Below are positions 34,230 through 43,085 of a stretch of 64,000 nt of DNA, piece by piece (position 1 is the stretch's first letter; every line of letters begins with the position of its first letter). Made by a program: the position numbers and the translations under genes. Source of the DNA: DCFW01 sp963790715. GTDB taxonomy: Bacteria; Bacteroidota; Bacteroidia; Bacteroidales; Bacteroidaceae. Below the pieces are notes generated by a model, which saw nothing but the letters and a program-made list of their open reading frames with translations, was not told the DNA's origin and searched no databases. Location of the stretch: the NCBI GenBank assembly GCA_963790715.1, contig CAWBPN010000018.1, positions 744,001-808,000 on the forward strand. The letters run 5' to 3'.

Positions 34230-35771
34230 CTAGATTAATTTCTTTAGCAAACTTGTGATGCTTACCTTTTCTTCGATAATGCCCAACAAGTTGTCTATTG
34301 CCACGCGCTCCTGCTCCATCGTATCGCGGTTACGCAGCGTCACTGTATTATCCTCCAACGTTTGATGATCTACCGTTATGCAATATGGAGTACCGATAGC
34401 ATCCTGGCGACGATAACGTTTCCCGATTGAATCCTTTTCATCATATTGGCTGTTGAAATGGAAGCGCATTACATCCATTATCTCTTGTGCCTTTTCTGGT
34501 AGTCCGTCTTTCTTTACAAGCGGTAATACAGCAAGCTTAACCGGAGCCAAACCTGCCGGTATCTTCAGCACTACACGGCTTTCACCGTTTTCCAACTGCT
34601 CCTCGGTGTATGCGGCGAAGAGTACGGACAGGAACATACGGTCAACACCGATTGACGTTTCAATATCATACGGAGTATAACTATCATTAATTTCCGGATC
34701 GAAGTACTTGATACTCTTGCCTGAGAACTTTTCATGTTGCGAGAGATCAAAATCGGTACGTGAATGAATACCTTCAACTTCCTTGAATCCGAAAGACATC
34801 TTATATTCTATATCAGTAGCAGCATTTGCATAATGTGCCAGCTTCTCATGGTCGTGGAAACGATAATGGTCGGCTCCGAAACCTAAGTTTTGATGCCACT
34901 TCATACGAATCTCTTTCCATTTGGCGAACCATTCCATCTCTGTGCCGGGACGTACAAAGAACTGCATTTCCATTTGCTCGAACTCACGCATACGGAAGAT
35001 GAACTGACGTGCTACTATCTCGTTGCGAAAAGCTTTACCGATTTGTGCGATACCAAAAGGAATCTTCATGCGGGCTGTTTTCTGAACGTTAAGATAGTTT
35101 ACGAAAATGCCTTGCGCTGTCTCGGGACGCAGATAAATCTTCATTGAAGCATCCGATGTAGAACCCATTTCGGTGCTGAACATCAAATTGAATTGACGAA
35201 CATCCGTCCAATTGCGTGTACCGCTTATTGGATCTACGATACCTTCGTCAATAATTATTTGTCGCAATTCGTTTAAATCAGTGGCATTCATAGCCTTTTT
35301 ATATCTTTCATGCAGAGCATCACGTTTGGCGGTATGCTCAAGCACGCGCGGATTAGTCTCGCGGAACTTGGTTTCATCGAAAGCATCACCGAACTTCTTT
35401 GCAGCCTTAGCCACTTCTTTGTCTATCTTCTCTTCGTATTTTGCTATTTGGTCTTCAACCAATACATCGGCACGATAGCGTTTTTTCGAATCCTTATTGT
35501 CGATTAACGGATCGTTGAAAGCATCAACGTGACCCGAAGCCTTCCATATAGTTGGATGCATAAAGATGGATGAATCCAATCCTACTATATTTTCGTGAAG
35601 GCGAACCATCGAGTCCCACCAATATTTTTTTATATTATTTTTTAATTCAACACCCATTTGTCCATAATCGTAAACTGCTGCCAAGCCGTCGTAAATTTCG
35701 CTTGACGGGAATACAAAACCGTATTCTTTACAGTGAGATACTATTTTCTTAAAAACATCCTCTTGTGCCAT
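34230..35771 (-). CDS. glyS: Glycyl-tRNA synthetase, dimeric type
   Basis: 513 residues, the length of the alpha2 eukaryote/Gram-positive-like enzyme rather than the tetrameric GlyQ/GlyS pair. Class II motifs are visible: motif 2 around GIAQIGKAFRNEIVARQFIF and motif 3 around YDIETSIGVDRMFLSVLFAA. The N-terminus reads EYGFVFPSSEIYDGLAAVYD, typical for the family. The C-terminal anticodon-binding domain (GLAPVKLAVLPLVKKDGLPE) is complete. It charges tRNA-Gly. Divergent from the topoisomerase gene, with a -7-like TAACTTTG on the minus strand at 35818-35811. Confidence 0.97.
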   Translation of the reverse strand: MAQEDVFKKIVSHCKEYGFVFPSSEIYDGLAAVYDYGQMGVELKNNIKKYWWDSMVRLHENIVGLDSSIFMHPTIWKASGHVDAFNDPLIDNKDSKKRYRADVLVEDQIAKYEEKIDKEVAKAAKKFGDAFDETKFRETNPRVLEHTAKRDALHERYKKAMNATDLNELRQIIIDEGIVDPISGTRNWTDVRQFNLMFSTEMGSTSDASMKIYLRPETAQGIFVNYLNVQKTARMKIPFGIAQIGKAFRNEIVARQFIFRMREFEQMEMQFFVRPGTEMEWFAKWKEIRMKWHQNLGFGADHYRFHDHEKLAHYANAATDIEYKMSFGFKEVEGIHSRTDFDLSQHEKFSGKSIKYFDPEINDSYTPYDIETSIGVDRMFLSVLFAAYTEEQLENGESRVVLKIPAGLAPVKLAVLPLVKKDGLPEKAQEIMDVMRFHFNSQYDEKDSIGKRYRRQDAIGTPYCITVDHQTLEDNTVTLRNRDTMEQERVAIDNLLGIIEEKVSITSLLKKLI

Positions 35772-35870
35772 TTTATTACTTTATTTTATTATCTATAAGG
35801 AAATTAGATACAAAGTTAAACGATTTTTTCGATTATATTTGTATTTTTGCCTCTAATTAGACAAAAATGT

Positions 35871-38513
35871 ATGAGTGACAAGATAAATGACAAAGATGAC
35901 GAAGAAAAAGAGAATGATAATTTGACTGAACATTCTGAGTACAAACCTTCGACATCAATGGACGGAAGTACTATCCATCAACTTTCAAGCATGTATGAAA
36001 ATTGGTTTCTGGATTATGCTTCTTACGTAATATTAGAGCGCGCTGTTCCACATCTGAACGACGGGTTGAAACCTGTTCAACGTCGTATCCTGCACTCAAT
36101 GCGCGAACTTGACGACGGTCGCTACAACAAGGTCGCCAATATTGTGGGACACACGATGCAATATCACCCTCACGGCGATGCTTCAATAGGTGATGCTTTA
36201 ACTCAGTTGGGACAGAAAGATCTATTGATAGATTGCCAGGGTAACTGGGGAAACGTGTTAACCGGTGACAACGCCGCTGCTCCTCGTTATATCGAAGCAC
36301 GATTATCGAAATTTGCACTTGAAGTAGTATTTAATCCTAAAACAACAATATGGCAATTGTCTTACGACGGACGAAACAAAGAACCGGTGACATTGCCTGT
36401 AAAGTTCCCGTTGCTGTTGGCGCAAGGCGTTGAAGGTATTGCCGTAGGCTTGTCGTCAAAAATACTTCCGCATAATTTCAATGAGATATGCGATGCAGCC
36501 ATAAACTATTTACATGGCGAAGAATTTCAGATTTATCCTGATTTCGCAACAGGCGGAAGTATTGACATAAGCCGATACAACGACGGGGAACGAGGAGGCA
36601 TGGTAAAAGTCCGCGCCAAAATTTCGAAAGTAGATAACAAGACGTTGGCCATTAACGAGATTCCTTACGGAAAAACTACAAGCGTAGTGATTGATTCCAT
36701 ATTGAAAGCTGCCGAAAAAGGTAAGATAAAAGTTCGTAAAGTTGATGATAACACTGCTGCCAACGTGGAAATTCTTTTGCATTTGGCACCGGGCGCTTCA
36801 AGTGACAAGACGATAGATGCCCTGTACGCCTTTACCGATTGCGAAGTAAATATCTCTCCGAATTGTTGCGTCATCGAAAATAAAAAGCCTTATTTCCTGA
36901 ATGTATCCACAGTATTGAAACATTCTGTAAACAACACTCGCAACTTGCTTCGCCAAGAGTTGGAAATAAGGAAGAATGAAATACTGGAACTTCTCCATTT
37001 TTCGTCTTTGGAAAAAATATTCATCGAGGAACGTATTTATAAAGATAAAGAATTCGAGCAGGCACCTACAATGGATGCCGCTTGCGAACATATCGACAAC
37101 CGCTTAACGCCATTTTATTCGCAGATGATTCGTGAGGTGACTAAGGACGACATCCTTAAGTTGATGCAAATAAAGATGGAGCGAATACTGAAGTTCAACA
37201 GCGATAAAGCGGATGAGACTATAGCCAATTATAAAAAGACGATTGCCGAGATAGACCATGACTTGGAACATATAGTTGAATATACCGTGAACTGGTATGA
37301 GATGCTAAAAAGAAAATATGGTAAGAATCGCCAACGTCTGACGGAAATACGCAGCTTCGACACTATTGAAGCTACCAAGGTGGCGGAAGCTAACGAGAAG
37401 TTGTATATCAACCGCGAAGATGGCTTTATCGGTACGAGCTTAAAGAAAGACGAGTTCGTTACCAATTGCAGTGACATTGATGACGTTATTCTTTTTTATC
37501 GCGACGGTAAATATAAAATAATAAAAGTTGCCGATAAGCTTTTTGTAGGCAAAGGTGTGATTTATATCAACGTTTTCAAAAAGAATGACAAACGTACAAT
37601 ATACAATGTCGTATATCGTGACGGACTTAACGGCACTTGCTTCATGAAGCGATTCAACATTACCGGAATGACGCACGACCGCGAGTATGATTTGACGAAA
37701 GGTGCGCCTGGTTCACGTGTGATGTATTTCAGTGCAAATCCTAACGGCGAAGCCGAAGTGGTGAAGGTTACATTGAAGCCTAATCCGCGTATACGCCGAA
37801 TTGTTTTTGAAAAAGATTTCAGCGAATTGGCTATTAAGGGGCGTGGCTCTGTGGGTAATATATTGACTAAATGTGCAGTGCATAAGATTGCATTGAAGCA
37901 AAAAGGCGGCTCCACATTGGGCGGACGAAAAGTATGGTTCGACCAAGACGTGTTGCGACTTAATTATGACAGCCATGGCGAATATTTGGGCGAATTCCAG
38001 AGTCACGATAAGATTTTGGTGGTACTCAATGACGGCAGCTTCTATACATCGAATTTCGATTTAAGCAACCATTACGAAGATAATATACAGATTCTCGAAA
38101 AGTTCGAATCGGATAAGGTGTGGACGGCAGGACTGATAGACGCCGACCAGCAAGGCTATCCTTATTTGAAACGTTTCACTTTTGAAGATACGAACAAACC
38201 TTTGAACTTTTTGGGAGATAATCCGGAGAATAAGCTTTTGTTGCTAACCGACGAACAATATCCGCACCTAGAAGTAGTATTCGGCGGTAACGACAGCGTA
38301 CGTCCTTCGTTGGATATTGACGCCACGAATTTCATCGGAGTAAAGAGCTACAAGGCAAAAGGGAAGCGATTAAGTACATGGGAAATTGATACTATTAATG
38401 AATTGGAACCAATCCATCATAATGAATCTAATATTACTGAAAATAAAGAAGATGAAGAACACATTGATGATGAAGAACAGGAGGAAGAACCTGATTTATT
38501 TGATAAACGATAA
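35871..38513 (+). CDS. parC: DNA topoisomerase IV/gyrase subunit A
   Basis: 880 residues from ATG 35871; a TTG 24 bases upstream is unlikely. The quinolone-pocket region reads HPHGDASIGDALTQLGQ and the catalytic Tyr140 lies in AAAPRYIEARLSKFA. The C-terminal beta-pinwheel begins near residue 520, but its first blade lacks a clear GyrA box (QRRGGKG), which favours ParC over GyrA. The tail is strongly acidic (KEDEEHIDDEEQEEEPDLF). The N-terminal extension of about 40 acidic and polar residues is also found in Bacteroidetes members. It decatenates daughter chromosomes with ParE, which is not in this window. Confidence 0.88.
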   Translation: MSDKINDKDDEEKENDNLTEHSEYKPSTSMDGSTIHQLSSMYENWFLDYASYVILERAVPHLNDGLKPVQRRILHSMRELDDGRYNKVANIVGHTMQYHPHGDASIGDALTQLGQKDLLIDCQGNWGNVLTGDNAAAPRYIEARLSKFALEVVFNPKTTIWQLSYDGRNKEPVTLPVKFPLLLAQGVEGIAVGLSSKILPHNFNEICDAAINYLHGEEFQIYPDFATGGSIDISRYNDGERGGMVKVRAKISKVDNKTLAINEIPYGKTTSVVIDSILKAAEKGKIKVRKVDDNTAANVEILLHLAPGASSDKTIDALYAFTDCEVNISPNCCVIENKKPYFLNVSTVLKHSVNNTRNLLRQELEIRKNEILELLHFSSLEKIFIEERIYKDKEFEQAPTMDAACEHIDNRLTPFYSQMIREVTKDDILKLMQIKMERILKFNSDKADETIANYKKTIAEIDHDLEHIVEYTVNWYEMLKRKYGKNRQRLTEIRSFDTIEATKVAEANEKLYINREDGFIGTSLKKDEFVTNCSDIDDVILFYRDGKYKIIKVADKLFVGKGVIYINVFKKNDKRTIYNVVYRDGLNGTCFMKRFNITGMTHDREYDLTKGAPGSRVMYFSANPNGEAEVVKVTLKPNPRIRRIVFEKDFSELAIKGRGSVGNILTKCAVHKIALKQKGGSTLGGRKVWFDQDVLRLNYDSHGEYLGEFQSHDKILVVLNDGSFYTSNFDLSNHYEDNIQILEKFESDKVWTAGLIDADQQGYPYLKRFTFEDTNKPLNFLGDNPENKLLLLTDEQYPHLEVVFGGNDSVRPSLDIDATNFIGVKSYKAKGKRLSTWEIDTINELEPIHHNESNITENKEDEEHIDDEEQEEEPDLFDKR

Positions 38514-38522
38514 GAAGGAAAA

Positions 38523-39371
38523 ATGAAAAAGATAGTACTGATATTTACATTATTTATAACGGTATCTTTAACTGCCGGTGCACAGCTCGACAGCATAGTA
38601 CCGACCAGATTTGTGACATCATCAACAAGTGTCGGAGTGGGACATGTAAATATATTGGATACTTATCTTTCTCCTTTGAATTATAACGGTACCGAAGTGC
38701 GATATATTAATGAAAAGATGCATCTGACTAACATGATGCACGGAAATGTATCCGCACAACGCCTTTTACAAGTGAACGTATCATATTCGAGTAATCCTAC
38801 CGAAGACAATAATGCTTTTGCGGGGTTGGTGAATTTTGCTTATGCACTTCATTACCAATTCCATGTGAATGATAATTTAAAATTTCTTGTAGGACCCGCC
38901 GCCGAAATGAATTTAGGTTTCGTGTATAACTTAAACAACGGCAACAATCCTGCTTCAGCCAAACTTTATGCCAACTTATCGGCATCGGGCATGGCAATAT
39001 ACAAATTTAATATAGGACACAAGCAATGGGTTGCACGTTACCAATTGTGCCTGCCTATGATTGGCCTGATGTTTTCACCGCATTACGGCGAATCGTATTA
39101 CGAGATATTTACGTTACATCACAATTCTAATTTGGTACATTTCACGACGTACGCCAATCAACCGTCGGAAAGGCAAATGGTTACATTGGATATTCCTGTT
39201 TCAAACATAAAGCTACGTTTATCTTATGTGTGCGATATACAGCAATCGCACATTGATAATATTAAGACACATACGTGGTCTAACTTGTTTATGATCGGTT
39301 TGGTCAGGGACTTCTATGTATTGTCGCCCGGAGCTCATCAGCATCTTTCGGAACGATATAAAGCTTATTAA
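38523..39371 (+). CDS. DUF3316-family secreted protein
   Basis: 282 residues with a signal peptide (MKKIVLIFTLFITVSLTAGAQ). The remainder alternates short beta strands (LLQVNVSYSSNPTEDNNAFA, LKFLVGPAAEMNLGFVYNL), compatible with an outer-membrane barrel. It fits the DUF3316 family of Bacteroidetes, for which no function is known. It begins 9 bases after the topoisomerase stop and ends 2 bases before the S41 gene, so the three are likely one transcript. Confidence 0.8.
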   Translation: MKKIVLIFTLFITVSLTAGAQLDSIVPTRFVTSSTSVGVGHVNILDTYLSPLNYNGTEVRYINEKMHLTNMMHGNVSAQRLLQVNVSYSSNPTEDNNAFAGLVNFAYALHYQFHVNDNLKFLVGPAAEMNLGFVYNLNNGNNPASAKLYANLSASGMAIYKFNIGHKQWVARYQLCLPMIGLMFSPHYGESYYEIFTLHHNSNLVHFTTYANQPSERQMVTLDIPVSNIKLRLSYVCDIQQSHIDNIKTHTWSNLFMIGLVRDFYVLSPGAHQHLSERYKAY

Positions 39372-39373
39372 TT

Positions 39374-40387
39374 ATGAAACGACGAAAGTTACAACATATT
39401 TGTCTCCTTTTATTGATAATTCTTTCATACACCGGTTTTTCATGCGTTACGGAAGATCAATTCAGTAACACGCCTTCCGGTAATTTTGAAGCTTTATGGA
39501 AGATTATTGATCAAAAGTATTGTTTTCTCGATTACAAACACATCAATTGGGATTCGATACATACGGTATATGCCGCACAAATAACTCCCAGCATGACCGA
39601 TGAAAATCTTTTTGAAGTGTTGGGCAATATGTTGGCAAACTTGAAAGACGGTCATGTAGACCTTATTTCAGCTAACGACGTTGCCCGTTATTGGAAGTGG
39701 TTTGAGGACTATCCGGAGAACTTCGATGACAGCATTCAGCGTAAATATTTGGGAAACGATTATAAGATGGCCGGTGGTGTGGAATATTGCATACTTGACG
39801 ACAATATAGGTTATATGTATTATTCGAGTTTCGACAGTGCAATAGGTGAAGGCAATCTTAATCAGATATTAAGCGATTTAGCCGTATGCAACGGTTTGAT
39901 TATAGATGTGCGGAACAATGGCGGCGGTACGATGACCAATGCAACCAAACTGGCTTCGCGCTTCACTAATAAAAAGATTATGACAGGTTACATCGAATAT
40001 AAAACAAGACCCGGACATGAAGCTTTTTCCGATCCGTATCCTATTTATTTGGATCCTTCAAGCAACATACGCTGGCAGAAGAAGGTATGCGTACTTACCA
40101 ACCGCCGCAGCTACAGCGCCACTAATGATTTTGTAAATTCCATGTCGTTGCTCGACAGCGTGAAGATTGTCGGCGATAAAACTGGAGGCGGTTCGGGGCT
40201 GCCATTCAACTCAGAACTACCAAACGGCTGGACGGTGCGCTTCTCTGCCTGTCCCATTCTCAATGTAAACAAGGAAAACATCGAATGGGGAATTAATCCG
40301 GATGTAAAGGTGAATATAAGCTCGTACGATTATCAGCGCGGCGTTGACACCATTATCGAAACTGCCCGTAAGTTATTAAAGAAATAA
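39374..40387 (+). CDS. S41 tail-specific protease-like lipoprotein
   Basis: 337 residues with a lipobox (LSYTGFSC). The N-terminal helical part (FEALWKIIDQKYCFLDY) and the peptidase core (CNGLIIDVRNNGGGTMTNAT) match the tricorn/S41 family without a PDZ domain. The nucleophile Ser is expected in TNRRSYSATNDFVNSM, and GDKTGGGSGLPFN takes the place of the lysine loop, so the Ser-Glu type rather than Ser-Lys is likely. The protein is anchored in the outer or inner membrane and its substrate is unknown. It converges on yifB with only 6 bases between stops. Confidence 0.88.
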   Translation: MKRRKLQHICLLLLIILSYTGFSCVTEDQFSNTPSGNFEALWKIIDQKYCFLDYKHINWDSIHTVYAAQITPSMTDENLFEVLGNMLANLKDGHVDLISANDVARYWKWFEDYPENFDDSIQRKYLGNDYKMAGGVEYCILDDNIGYMYYSSFDSAIGEGNLNQILSDLAVCNGLIIDVRNNGGGTMTNATKLASRFTNKKIMTGYIEYKTRPGHEAFSDPYPIYLDPSSNIRWQKKVCVLTNRRSYSATNDFVNSMSLLDSVKIVGDKTGGGSGLPFNSELPNGWTVRFSACPILNVNKENIEWGINPDVKVNISSYDYQRGVDTIIETARKLLKK

Positions 40388-40393
40388 CTACTT

Positions 40394-41935
40394 TCATGAT
40401 TCCGCCCAATTGGCACGGTCAAGGTTACGATAGCTGATAGCCTCGGCAATGTGTGACATCTCTATGTTTTCCTTTTTATCAAGGTCGGCTATCGTGCGCG
40501 AAACCTTTAGAATACGATTAAAAGCCCGGGCAGATAAGTTCATCCGCTCCATGGCGCTATGAAGCATGCGCATACTGTTATCGTCCAACTTTGCATATTG
40601 CCGCATCAGTTTGGGCGTCATTTGCGCATTGCAATGAATTCCGGCAATATCTTTATATCGTTCAGTCTGTATTTCACGTGCTTTAATTACGCGCTCGCGT
40701 ATTTTCAGACTCGGCTCCGCCAGTTGTCTTTCCGAAAGTTTTTCGAACGGTACAGGCACTATTTCTATTTGTATGTCGATGCGGTCTAGCAAAGGTCCCG
40801 ATATTTTATTTAAATACCTTTGTATTTGTCCCGGAGAACAAACGCATGGATGTGTCGGGTGGTTGTAATATCCGCACGGACATGGATTCATGGACGCCAC
40901 GAGCATAAAACTCGAAGGATAATCCACCGAGTATTTTATTCTTGATACGGTGATGTGCCTGTCTTCAAGCGGTTGACGCAATACTTCAAGCACGCTGCGA
41001 TTGAATTCGGGGAGTTCGTCGAGGAAGAGTACGCCGTTGTGGGACAAACTTATTTCACCGGGTTGAGGATTCGTTCCACCGCCTGTCATGGCTACTTGCG
41101 ATATTGTGTGATGCGGACTGCGGAAAGGACGTTTAGAGATAAGCGATGTCTCACTTTCAAGCGTGCCTGCAACCGAATGTATCTTTGTCGTTTCAAGGCT
41201 CTCACTTAAGGATAACGGCGGCAATATCGAAGGCAGGCACTTAGCCATCATTGATTTGCCGCTGCCCGGAGGACCTACCATAAGAAGATTATGGCCGCCG
41301 GCTGCTGCAACTTCCAATGCACGCTTCACACTCTCCTGCCCTTTTACTTCCGCAAAATCATATTCGAACACATCACGTTGACTGTAAAACTCTTCGCGAG
41401 TATTCACCGTTGTCGGTTCAAGAACGCTTTTATGATTGAAAAAGTCTATTACTTCTTTCAAGTTCTCAACGCCATATACAGTAAGATCATTCACTACAGC
41501 AGCCTCGCGAGCGTTTTGCTTGGGTACTATCATGCCCTTGAATTTCTCTTCGCGCGCCTTAATTGCTATCGGCAAAACACCGCGTATCGGTTGGAGCTTG
41601 CCGTCAAGACTCAACTCACCCATAATAATATATTTGTCAAGTTCGTCGGCGGACAATTGTCCCGAGCCGGCCAACATTCCGATAGCCAGCGGTAAATCGT
41701 ATGCCGAACCTTCTTTGCGTATATCGGCAGGAGCCATATTGATTATTACGTCCGCGGTAGGAAACTTGTATTCGTTGAACTTAATAGCAGATTTTATACG
41801 TTCGTGACTTTCCTTTACTGCCGAGTCGGGAAGCCCTACCAAATGAAACATACAACCGCGACTGATATTTACTTCAATAGTGATAATAGTGGCATCTACG
41901 CCCTGTACGGCGCCTCCGAAAACTTTTGTAAGCAT
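40394..41935 (-). CDS. YifB/ComM-family Mg-chelatase-like AAA ATPase
   Basis: 513 residues, the usual length. An N-terminal Lon-type fold (GCMFHLVGLPDSAVKESHER) precedes the AAA core with Walker A LLMVGPPGSGKSMMAKCLPS, Walker B VLFLDELPEFNRSVLE and a C-terminal Mg-chelatase domain (MNLSARAFNRILKVSRTIAD). A zinc-like cluster CPCGYYNHPTHPCVC sits in the middle. Relatives (ComM) act as helicases in branch migration during natural transformation. Whether this cell takes up DNA is not known from the window. Confidence 0.95.
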   Translation of the reverse strand: MLTKVFGGAVQGVDATIITIEVNISRGCMFHLVGLPDSAVKESHERIKSAIKFNEYKFPTADVIINMAPADIRKEGSAYDLPLAIGMLAGSGQLSADELDKYIIMGELSLDGKLQPIRGVLPIAIKAREEKFKGMIVPKQNAREAAVVNDLTVYGVENLKEVIDFFNHKSVLEPTTVNTREEFYSQRDVFEYDFAEVKGQESVKRALEVAAAGGHNLLMVGPPGSGKSMMAKCLPSILPPLSLSESLETTKIHSVAGTLESETSLISKRPFRSPHHTISQVAMTGGGTNPQPGEISLSHNGVLFLDELPEFNRSVLEVLRQPLEDRHITVSRIKYSVDYPSSFMLVASMNPCPCGYYNHPTHPCVCSPGQIQRYLNKISGPLLDRIDIQIEIVPVPFEKLSERQLAEPSLKIRERVIKAREIQTERYKDIAGIHCNAQMTPKLMRQYAKLDDNSMRMLHSAMERMNLSARAFNRILKVSRTIADLDKKENIEMSHIAEAISYRNLDRANWAES

Positions 41936-41950
41936 ATTATAATAGTTAGT

Positions 41951-42982
41951 TTATTTTTGAGTTGTAACAGTTGTGAGATTATTCTGAATCATATTTAAGT
42001 CATTGTTTATGCACTTTATTCGTCCGTCAGTACCTATAAGTATATATTTCGGCAAAGATGTCACATCGAATTGATGAGCCATGTTGCCATCAAAACCCGA
42101 GAAATCGCAAACTTGCGACCATGTGAAGTTGAATTGTCGTATGGCATTCTTCCATGCGTTACGATCCAAATCAAGCGATATACCAATAAACACTATGTCG
42201 TTGCTACATTTCTGTTTCAGCATTGATACGCGCGACGCTTCACTGCCGAAGTTGCTTGTCCACGAAGCCCAGAAGTGTACCAATACGTTCTTACCTTTGA
42301 AATCATTCAGATTAATGACATTCCCTTTGTTTGTTGAGCAGCTGAACATTGGTGCAGGACTGCCTACGGCAAGCCCGGAACGTTGATTGAGATACGTGGT
42401 GATTTGTTTTACCAACGGATCATTGGTTGCCGGCGACTGTAGCAAGTTTGTAAGCATACGTATTTTATCCACCGACAGTATCGGAGATTGTACAAAATAT
42501 TCATCAAGAAGAAATGCGCTTGCAGGACTGTCTTTATGTGCACGAATAAACTTCTCCGCTTCGGCTTGCGAGCGAGCCGGATCGGTGTGGAACTCTTTAA
42601 TGTTCTCCTTGAACTCATTCAACAGTTTGTTAGCCTTATCTCCGCCTTTGACTTTAAGCAGGTCGTAATCGGGGGATTTGCCATTTATTTTTACGCCGTC
42701 GCCAGGAGAGACGTAAACAGCGCAACGTTCGTTTTGATTACCGGGGAATAATAAATAAAGACAAGTGGGGCTATCTATTTTCACATGATAAGTGAACTTA
42801 CCCTTGTGAGCTTTAATTGTATCTATGTTGTCACCGTTTTTCTCATTCAAATTGCCGTAAACCAGTATCAGAGAATCAGTCATGTTAGATATATTACCCT
42901 TTATAGTAACTCTGTTGCCGTTATTGCAACCGCAAAGAGACAGCATGAGAAGTGTGAGAAGTGCAACGTACTTTGATTTCAT
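41951..42982 (-). CDS. Thioredoxin-fold lipoprotein lacking the CxxC site
   Basis: 343 residues with a lipobox (MLSLCGC). A DUF4369 domain covers the first 120 residues (VTIKGNISNMTDSLILVYGN) and the C-terminal TlpA/AhpC fold begins at VGSPAPMFSCSTNKGNVINL. In place of WCGPC stands HFWASWTSNFGSEASR, so both catalytic cysteines are gone. The cis-Pro segment VTSLPKYILIGTDGRIKC remains. It cannot act as a normal oxidoreductase and may be a binding or structural paralogue. Two intact TlpA proteins occur elsewhere in the window. Confidence 0.88.
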   Translation of the reverse strand: MKSKYVALLTLLMLSLCGCNNGNRVTIKGNISNMTDSLILVYGNLNEKNGDNIDTIKAHKGKFTYHVKIDSPTCLYLLFPGNQNERCAVYVSPGDGVKINGKSPDYDLLKVKGGDKANKLLNEFKENIKEFHTDPARSQAEAEKFIRAHKDSPASAFLLDEYFVQSPILSVDKIRMLTNLLQSPATNDPLVKQITTYLNQRSGLAVGSPAPMFSCSTNKGNVINLNDFKGKNVLVHFWASWTSNFGSEASRVSMLKQKCSNDIVFIGISLDLDRNAWKNAIRQFNFTWSQVCDFSGFDGNMAHQFDVTSLPKYILIGTDGRIKCINNDLNMIQNNLTTVTTQK

Positions 42983-43027
42983 TTCATAAATATATTTGTT
43001 GCAAATTTAATCAAAAGCTTGATACAT

Positions 43028-43060
43028 ACAAAAAAGGTGCTCTCAAAATTGAGAACACCT
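43028..43060 (-). terminator. Intrinsic terminator of the TPR lipoprotein gene
   Basis: On the minus strand AGGTGTTCTCAA pairs with TTGAGAGCACCT (one G-U pair) around TT, followed by a run of T. Confidence 0.85.
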
Positions 43061-43085
43061 CGACAATGAATATATGAGTTAGTAT

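Noticed and set aside
35871..38513. GyrA rather than ParC
   Set aside because: No clear GyrA box is visible at the expected place in the C-terminal pinwheel. The choice is not final without a tree.
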